Part shown: in pieces, positions 59,901 through 64,000 of the stretch
Layout: every line of letters starts with the position of its first letter
How positions within the stretch are numbered: the first letter of the stretch is position 1
NCBI RefSeq assembly: GCF_011059185.1
Contig: NZ_JAALFE010000015.1
Coordinates: 1-64,000 of the forward strand
Reading direction: 5' to 3'
Source of the DNA: Paragemmobacter kunshanensis
GTDB taxonomy: Bacteria > Pseudomonadota > Alphaproteobacteria > Rhodobacterales > Rhodobacteraceae
Length of the DNA: 64,000 nucleotides
Made by a program: the position numbers and the translations under genes
The notes under the pieces: model-generated
Told to the model about the DNA's origin: nothing
The model's database searches: none
What the model saw: the letters and a program-made list of their open reading frames with translations, nothing else

Positions 59901-60312
59901 GATCGAGTGGGAACGCTCCAAGAAGGCGCGTGCCGCGGGCGAGCCTGATCCCACGGTGCCCTCTTTCCACAATGCGGCCATCGAGGCCGCATTCCGACGC
60001 GCGATCGGTGTCTATCAGCTTGAGCCATGGCCCGAAGGCAATGTGGTTCTTTACCGCCCGCCCCTTGATCGTCACTGGAAGGTGACGGGCGGGAACTGGG
60101 TGAACCGGGAACGCGACTATGTCTTCGCCGACAACCAGTGGACAGCCTTCGCCCCCCGGATCGACGTGATCGAAGTCCCCGGCGACCATGATTCCATGGT
60201 TCTGGAGCCGAATGTAAGGGTGCTTGCCGCACGGCTTCGCGCAGCCCTCGCCCAGGCCGAAAGCGGCCAGACTGCCGGATCCGACGACCAACGCAAGCTT
60301 GCTGCTGAATGA
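53980..60312 (+). CDS. Type I polyketide synthase, KS-AT-KR-DH-ACP-TE
   Basis: A 2110-residue single-module PKS. Ketosynthase, about 1-430: active Cys179 in TACSTSLVAVHY, His315 in ECHGTGT, His355 in KTNIGHLD. Acyltransferase, about 560-870: GHSMGE with Ser628, and His726 in AAHS, closer to malonyl- than methylmalonyl-type. A structural half and then ketoreductase, about 900-1330: TGGFGGIG at 1155 and Ser/Tyr1298/Asn1302. Hot-dog dehydratase, about 1360-1640: His1382 and Asp1549. Acyl carrier: Ser1762 in GGHSL. Thioesterase: Ser1910 in GFSGGG, Asp1937, His2070 in GDHDSM. KR before DH is the reverse of the usual order. Start at 53980 after AAGG. It is 14 bp upstream of the NRPS gene. Confidence 0.9.
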   Translation: MDTGETHIAIVGMAAHLPGAPDIGRYWENLREGRSAVRRLSEEELIAAGESPAMLKNPAYVPFAAPLEGFDRFDAEFFGFSPKEAAILDPQHRHFLETAWEALETAGHPPESFKGRIGVFAGCGMGSYFYFNLCSNRSLVESTGMFLLRHTGNDKDFLSTRVSHIFDLKGPSLSLQTACSTSLVAVHYATQALLNGECDMALAGGVTIELPQNRGYIYKEGEVLSPDGMCHAFDHRGQGTVFGSGAGTVVLRRLEDAIADGDHIWAVIRGSAVNNDGAAKAGYLAPSVEGQAACIAEALQISGVTADTVDYIECHGTGTYLGDPIEVAALTEAFRRTTAETGFARIGSVKTNIGHLDTAAGVASLIKATLSLHHRQLPPSLNFEKPNPAIDFDNSPFRVNDRLSDWPRRKGPRRAGINSLGVGGTNAHVILEEAPEVSASEQSDWPFQLLTLSARTQTALNEASQRLAAHLRAHPEQPLADIAYTLKEGRRAFEHRRVIVAADHAEAAAMLEAADPRRVFTQRRVGDHPDVVFMFPGGGAQYPNMARDLYETEPVFAEWMDKGLDILAGLTTEDIRALWLPEPGAESAAAERLRRPSLQLPLILIVEIALARLWESWGVRPAALIGHSMGENAAACIAGVMTLEGVIGLVHLRGKLFDTVPAGGMLSVPLSEAALAPYLGALDIASVNAPELTVVSGPDAGLQSLAERLKADGIDTTRIAIDIAAHSKMLEPILADFRAHLAGMTLSAPRIPIISNRTGEPLTPAEATSPDYWVAHLRGTVRFAAGIATLRKTADRVYLEVGPGRALSTLAQANGVMGGQPVPSSLRHPDDKTSDDRHFIATLGRLWACGANPDWSQIWGEARRRRVPLPTYPFQRARYFVEPSQQTTIEVADVLPARHSSVADFGYRLAWRAAPSNCLVDVETDLGPALTWLVFADDAGLARGAVQRLRSAGHRVITVHAGDAFSRTGEGTYTLAPEHGREGYDALLADLAMRELVPDRIAHFWLVTDAETFRPGSSFFHRNLEQGFWSLFFLGQAMGEAGLKPLPHLSVFTSGAMQVRNEALPYPEKATIAGPTRVMPREFPGLTATLLDVGMPKDKRGIPAETISFVLEEMLATPGNSVAALRGSRRYETRLTRDALPDPAEIPEGSVWVVTGGFGGIGVTIAERLLRERKAKIALIGRSLPAPESLRAGVLSRLQRLGEVAPFAADVCNPEDMRSALDQIRARFGQIHGVIHAAGTVDDAPLLGKDAGAAEAVLSPKVHGTKLLDNLFPDGSIAHLVLFSSTSTVIAPAGQSDYVAANEYLNAFAKSRSGGKTRVTAIDWGIWSSIGMAADAAARRQGEAAAESPLPGLPILERMARTPEGARFSTSLSTAQWVMDDHRLKDGTAILPGAAWPEIVAEALSSMEEGTAFTLTGLTVFRPIRLEADAPRDLRVTLLREKGGQHRLEARTRETAGWALAVEAEIAPAATRADSLDLAAILLRCPNRQLARDGVALPSAQEDRLAFGPRWQVLRSTALGEGEGLATLSLPTHATADTATCALHPALYDIGTGWGLAMLPDAPEGEIWVPVTSGTVTVLAPLPAEIRSWARLKGQPGQDTASFDVTLTDPSGRILVEVEGITFRSVAAEQVLARPAAPTPAEVIADGDGPRAQSPAELRLLQALEDGIRPAEGAEAFLRALTVGQPQVLVSSLDLAALVQQADQAERPAESEGPGFARPELETAYVAPRTEVERTLVGFWSDLLGVGEVGVEDDFFALGGHSLIAVRLFAMIRRQWKLEFPISILFEAPTIARCAALIAERIGPEDEKAADPTAKANPAGPKFTHLVAMHGGEGGKKTPFFLVAGMFGNVLNLRHLAHLVGAERPFYGLQARGLFGDAAPHDTLVEAATDCIAELRQIQPHGPYLLGGFSGGGLTAWEMGRQLRAAGEEVALVVLLDTPMPVPPPLSRADRALIKLAELREGGPRFIAEWARRRIEWERSKKARAAGEPDPTVPSFHNAAIEAAFRRAIGVYQLEPWPEGNVVLYRPPLDRHWKVTGGNWVNRERDYVFADNQWTAFAPRIDVIEVPGDHDSMVLEPNVRVLAARLRAALAQAESGQTAGSDDQRKLAAE

Positions 60313-60326
60313 CAGGACAAGACCAG

Positions 60327-63300
60327 ATGCCCCTTTCCGCTCTTCTCATCGGGAATGAAAGCCTCACCGCCGAATGCGGGAACTCCTGGCAAGACCGGGG
60401 TCACACCATCAGCGCGGTGATCACCCGAGAGCCGAAGGTCGCCGAATGGGCGACCGGGCATGGCATCCGGGTGATTGCGCCTGGGGCAGGGCTGGCAGGA
60501 CGTGTCGCCGGGCTGGCGGTGGACTGGGTGCTGTCGGTTGCCAATCTGTCGCTCGTTGCGCCCGAGGTTCTGGCCTGCGCCCGCCAAGGGGGCGTCAATT
60601 TCCATGACGGCCCGCTGCCGGGATATGCCGGGCTGAATGCGCCTGTCTGGGCGATGCTTGCCGGAGAGACGCAGCATGGCATCACCTGGCACCTGATGAC
60701 CGCCGGCATTGACGAGGGCGAGGTGCTTGCAACCCGAATGTTCGACCTTGCCCCGGACGATACGGCCTTCACGGTGAATGCGCGCTGCTTTGCGGCCGCG
60801 GTGGAAAGCTTTCCCGAAGTCATGGCCGCGCTGGAAGCCGGTGGTCATCCCCGCCAGCCGCAGGCCGCGGGGCAGCGTCGGGTCTTCTATCGGGCGGATC
60901 GCCCCGCCGCTGCGGCGCGACTGGATTTCAACCAGCCGGCAGAGGCCGTAATCCGCATGCTGCGCGCGCTTGACCATGGCGGATACCGCAATCCGCTTGC
61001 CGTTCCGAAGATCGAGGTTTCGGGAAGGGTGCTGGCAATCGGTTCGGGCGAAGTCGAAACCGGCGCAGGCCAGCCCGGCGATGTTCTGGAGGCGACCGAG
61101 GCCGGTCTTGTCGTGGCCTGTGCAAGCGGCGCTGTGCGCCTTTTCGGGCTGTGCGACATGGGCGGCGCGCCTGTCTGCCCGCGAACCCTGAGGGTGTCGC
61201 GGATCGATTCGCCCACGGACGAGGCAGCGCAGCGCCTGACCGCCATTCTGCGCCCGATTGCAGAGGCCGAACAGCATGCCCGCAGCCTGCTCTTGCGCAG
61301 CGATCCGCTGGACCTTGGCTCTGCACCGGGTGCGGCCGCAGACTGGCATGCCGTCCCGCTTGATCTCGCCGGGGCGAGTGTCGCGCGCGCGTCCCTTGCC
61401 CTCTTGCGCGCAGCAGGCAGGACCGGGGGCGATCTCGTCGCTTCCGCCGGGCCGTCGCCTGCACCCGGCTATGTTCTGCCATGGTATCCCTTGCGACTGG
61501 TCGCCAGCGGCGCTGCAGGCGCGGCCGAGGCCGCCGCCACGCGGGCCATTGACGCGGCACTGAAGGCAGGGGGACTCGCCGCCGATCTCGCCCTGCGCGA
61601 GCCTGGCATCGGGACGCTCGCCCCCTTCCCGGTTGGCCTTTCGTCGATGGATGCGCCTGTGGAAGGCACGGCACTGACCCTGTCCTTCGGCCCCAAGGGT
61701 GCAACCCTCTGGCATGATGCGTCCCGGATGGATGCCGCGCAGGCCGGGACGATTGCGCAACGGGTGACGCGGCTTTCTGCCGCCATTGCCGCTGCGCCCG
61801 ATGGCGAGCTTGCGGCGATGTCCGCCCTTGCACCGGAAGAACTGGCCGCCTTGTCAGGCGCCCTCGCTGCAACCGCCAAGGACTATGATCGCAACCTGAC
61901 GATCACCGCCGCCGTCCTGGCCGAAGCGGCGCGCCGTCCGGCCCATGTGGCCGTGATCGCAGGCGGCACCAGACTGACCTATGCCGAGCTTGTCTCCCGC
62001 GCTGCGCGCATCGCACATCTTCTGCGTGGCATGGGCGTGAAACGGGGCACGCTTGTCGGCCTGGCCTGCCACCGTGGCGCGGACATGATCGCCGCCGCGC
62101 TGGGCATCCAGATGGCTGGCGGTGCCTATGTGCCAATGGATCCGGCCTATCCTGCCGATCGCCTCGCCCTTTACGCCGAAGATTCCGGCGCGCCCGTGAT
62201 CGTGACGGAATCCTCGGTCGCCCCAGCCCTTCCCGAAGGCCCGGCGCGACTGATCCTCGACACCGATACCCGCTTGTCGGTCGCGCCCGAAATCCCGCCA
62301 TCCGAGGGGCCGCTGGCCGAGGATCTGGCCTATGTCATCTATACTTCAGGCTCCACCGGGCGCCCCAAGGGCGTGATGGTGACCCATCGCAACGTGATCA
62401 ATTTCTTTGCGGGAATGGATGACGCCGTGGGAAGCGAGCCCGGGACATGGCTTGCCGTAACGTCGATGTCCTTCGATATCTCCGTGCTGGAACTGTTCTG
62501 GACATTGACCCGCGGCTTCACCGTCGTTGTTGCGGATGATGCCGCAAGGCTCAGCCCTTCGGGCGGGCCGGCGGTGGAAGTCTCGGATCGCGGGATGGAA
62601 TTCAGCCTGTATTACTGGGGCAATGACGGTGGGTCGGGCCCCAAGAAATACGAACTCCTGCTGGAAGGCGCGAAATTCGCCGACAGCCACGGCTTCTGTG
62701 CCGTCTGGACGCCAGAGCGCCACTTCCACGCCTTTGGCGGCCCCTATCCGAACCCCTCTGTCACCGGGGCCGCAGTCGCGGCGGTGACGCGGAACATCGG
62801 TGTGCGCGCGGGCAGCTGCGTGGCCCCCCTGCATCACCCCGCCCGGATCGCCGAGGAATGGGCCATCATCGACAACCTGACCAATGGCAGGGCGGGCCTT
62901 GCCATCGCCTCCGGCTGGCAGCCGGACGATTTCGTCCTGCGCCCCGAGAATACCCCTCCCGCGAACCGGCAGGCCATGCTCGACTCGATCACCACCCTGC
63001 GCCGCCTTTGGAAGGGCGAAGCGGTGGAATTCCCGCGCAAGGATGGCAGCCCCTTTGCCGTCGTCACCCAGCCGCGCCCGGTTTCCCCTGACCTGCCGGT
63101 CTGGGTAACCACCGCAGGCAACCCGGAAACCTGGCGCGATGCCGGGCGCCTGGGCGCGAATGTGCTGACCCACCTTCTGGGACAGTCGATCGCCGAGGTG
63201 GGCGACAAGGTGAAGATCTACCGTGCGGCCCTGGCAGAGGCGGGCCACGATCCTTCGGCGTTCAAGGTAACGCTGATGCTGCACACCTATATCGCGGCAG

Positions 63301-64000
63301 ATCGGGAAGCCGCTCGGGAAACGGCGCGCGGCCCGATGAAGGATTACCTGCGCAGCGCGGCCACGCTGATCAAGCAATACGCCTGGGCCTTTCCGGCCTT
63401 CAAGAAACCGCAAGGCATCGCCAATCCGATGGAAATCGACCTTGGCTCCCTGGATGCCGAGGAGTTGGAAGCGATCCTCGACTTCGCCTTCCAGCGCTAT
63501 TTCGAGGAGTCCGGTCTGTTTGGAACGGTCGAGGATTGCGTGACCCGCGTCGAAGAGGTGAAGGCGATCGACGTGGACGAGGTCGCCTGTCTGATCGACT
63601 ATGGCATTCCTTCCGCCAAGGTCCTGGAAGGGCTGATCCCGCTGGCCGAGGTCCTGCAGCGCGCCAATGGATCCGCCGCGTCCGACGGGTCGCTGGCCGG
63701 GCTGATCCGCACGCATCGGGTGACGCATATGCAATGCACGCCCTCGATGGCGCGCATGCTGTCCGAAGATGACGGCGCGCGCTCGGCCCTGCAGGGGCTC
63801 AGACGCCTGCTCGTCGGCGGCGAGGCCCTGCCCGGCCGGCTGGCAACGGATCTCTCCCGATTGATCGACGGACCTGTGCTGAACATGTACGGCCCGACCG
63901 AAACCACCATCTGGTCGTCGGTGGAAAGCACAAGCGGCGCGGAAGGGACGGTCAATATCGGGCAACCCATCGCCAATACGGCGCTGTATGTTCTGGACCA
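60327..64000 (+). CDS. NRPS with formyltransferase and luciferase-like monooxygenase inserted in the adenylation domain (partial)
   Basis: An open frame of at least 1224 codons with no stop before the window edge. Residues 1-290 form a methionyl-tRNA-formyltransferase-like domain with the catalytic Asn91 and His93 (NFHDGPLPGYAG) and Asp129 (GIDEGEVL). Residues 290-530 resemble the second half of a condensation domain but lack HHxxxDG. The adenylation domain begins near 540: SGSTGRPKG at about 674 and FDIS at 716. From 757 to about 1090 lies an FMN luciferase-like monooxygenase of the MupA/Atu3671 type (MEFSLYYWGND, TPERHFHAFGGPYPNPS). A-domain motifs resume (MYGPTET, 1187). The carrier domain would follow beyond 64000. 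It is 14 bp after the PKS. Confidence 0.88.
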   Translation, partial: MPLSALLIGNESLTAECGNSWQDRGHTISAVITREPKVAEWATGHGIRVIAPGAGLAGRVAGLAVDWVLSVANLSLVAPEVLACARQGGVNFHDGPLPGYAGLNAPVWAMLAGETQHGITWHLMTAGIDEGEVLATRMFDLAPDDTAFTVNARCFAAAVESFPEVMAALEAGGHPRQPQAAGQRRVFYRADRPAAAARLDFNQPAEAVIRMLRALDHGGYRNPLAVPKIEVSGRVLAIGSGEVETGAGQPGDVLEATEAGLVVACASGAVRLFGLCDMGGAPVCPRTLRVSRIDSPTDEAAQRLTAILRPIAEAEQHARSLLLRSDPLDLGSAPGAAADWHAVPLDLAGASVARASLALLRAAGRTGGDLVASAGPSPAPGYVLPWYPLRLVASGAAGAAEAAATRAIDAALKAGGLAADLALREPGIGTLAPFPVGLSSMDAPVEGTALTLSFGPKGATLWHDASRMDAAQAGTIAQRVTRLSAAIAAAPDGELAAMSALAPEELAALSGALAATAKDYDRNLTITAAVLAEAARRPAHVAVIAGGTRLTYAELVSRAARIAHLLRGMGVKRGTLVGLACHRGADMIAAALGIQMAGGAYVPMDPAYPADRLALYAEDSGAPVIVTESSVAPALPEGPARLILDTDTRLSVAPEIPPSEGPLAEDLAYVIYTSGSTGRPKGVMVTHRNVINFFAGMDDAVGSEPGTWLAVTSMSFDISVLELFWTLTRGFTVVVADDAARLSPSGGPAVEVSDRGMEFSLYYWGNDGGSGPKKYELLLEGAKFADSHGFCAVWTPERHFHAFGGPYPNPSVTGAAVAAVTRNIGVRAGSCVAPLHHPARIAEEWAIIDNLTNGRAGLAIASGWQPDDFVLRPENTPPANRQAMLDSITTLRRLWKGEAVEFPRKDGSPFAVVTQPRPVSPDLPVWVTTAGNPETWRDAGRLGANVLTHLLGQSIAEVGDKVKIYRAALAEAGHDPSAFKVTLMLHTYIAADREAARETARGPMKDYLRSAATLIKQYAWAFPAFKKPQGIANPMEIDLGSLDAEELEAILDFAFQRYFEESGLFGTVEDCVTRVEEVKAIDVDEVACLIDYGIPSAKVLEGLIPLAEVLQRANGSAASDGSLAGLIRTHRVTHMQCTPSMARMLSEDDGARSALQGLRRLLVGGEALPGRLATDLSRLIDGPVLNMYGPTETTIWSSVESTSGAEGTVNIGQPIANTALYVLD

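Noticed and set aside
60416-60423. GTGATCAC inside the NRPS gene
   Set aside because: Within coding sequence, single copy, probably chance.
58810-61760. Long minus-strand frames opposite the PKS end and NRPS start
   Set aside because: Both plus-strand proteins have complete domain motifs; the opposite frames have none.

Overview
The window is GC-rich (roughly 65%), densely packed alphaproteobacterial DNA. Gene content and order point to the Rhodobacterales/Rhodobacteraceae. The evidence is a TCA-cycle cluster (sdhCDAB, mesaconyl-CoA hydratase, malyl-CoA thioesterase, mdh, sucCDAB, lpd) mixed with ethylmalonyl-CoA-pathway genes, a glycerol ABC-transporter operon of the glpD-glpSTPQUV type, and a Roseobacter/Rhodobacter-type exosortase fused to an EpsI domain. 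No CRISPR array, insertion sequence or complete prophage was seen.

Layout. (1) 38-9493, surface polysaccharide locus. A minus-strand run holds an AAA ATPase of the exosortase/EPS type, a GT4, a YdcF protein, a UDP-glucuronate 4-epimerase, a GT25, a TviB-type UDP-HexNAc dehydrogenase and two GT2 genes, the last of them short. An exosortase-EpsI fusion is divergent from it. (2) 9501-21581, glycerol uptake and catabolism: GlpR-type repressor divergent from glpD, glpS, glpT, glpP, glpQ, an AT-richer foreign-looking ORF, glpU and glpV, then glpK and an iron-type alcohol dehydrogenase. (3) 21705-25605: galE, a DUF2793 protein and ugd, which supply UDP-sugars. (4) 25771-48082, central metabolism. 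The sdh operon has two small lipoprotein genes between sdhA and sdhB. Next come a DUF4344 protein, mch, DUF1737, NnrU, mcl2 and a TSUP permease on the minus strand, then mdh, two hypothetical genes, pepT, a methyltransferase, sucC-sucD-(small membrane protein)-sucA-sucB, a MAPEG protein and lpd on the plus strand. (5) 48205-51379: MFS transporter, GntR regulator, YgjP-type metallopeptidase, FYDLN acidic protein and tRNA-Ala(GGC). (6) 51641-64000: a Wza-like export protein and an outer-membrane barrel diverge from a large PKS (KS-AT-KR-DH-ACP-TE) and a following NRPS that runs off the window.

The most notable system is the PKS/NRPS pair. The NRPS begins with a formyltransferase domain, then has a condensation-like remnant without an HHxxxDG motif, then an adenylation domain with a complete luciferase-like monooxygenase (MupA/Atu3671-type) inserted between core motifs A4 and A5. 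The PKS places its ketoreductase before its dehydratase and ends with its own thioesterase.

The second notable signal is regulatory. GTGATCAC palindromes occur as pairs exactly 21 bp apart upstream of both sdhC and sucC, with a single perfect 12-bp version upstream of the DUF4344 gene. This suggests a shared transcription factor for TCA-cycle operons. Other signals are a shared 20-bp element with a MHSRLH-encoding start upstream of pepT and lpd, several GC-rich dispersed intergenic repeats, and an asymmetric pair of ATPases in the glycerol transporter.
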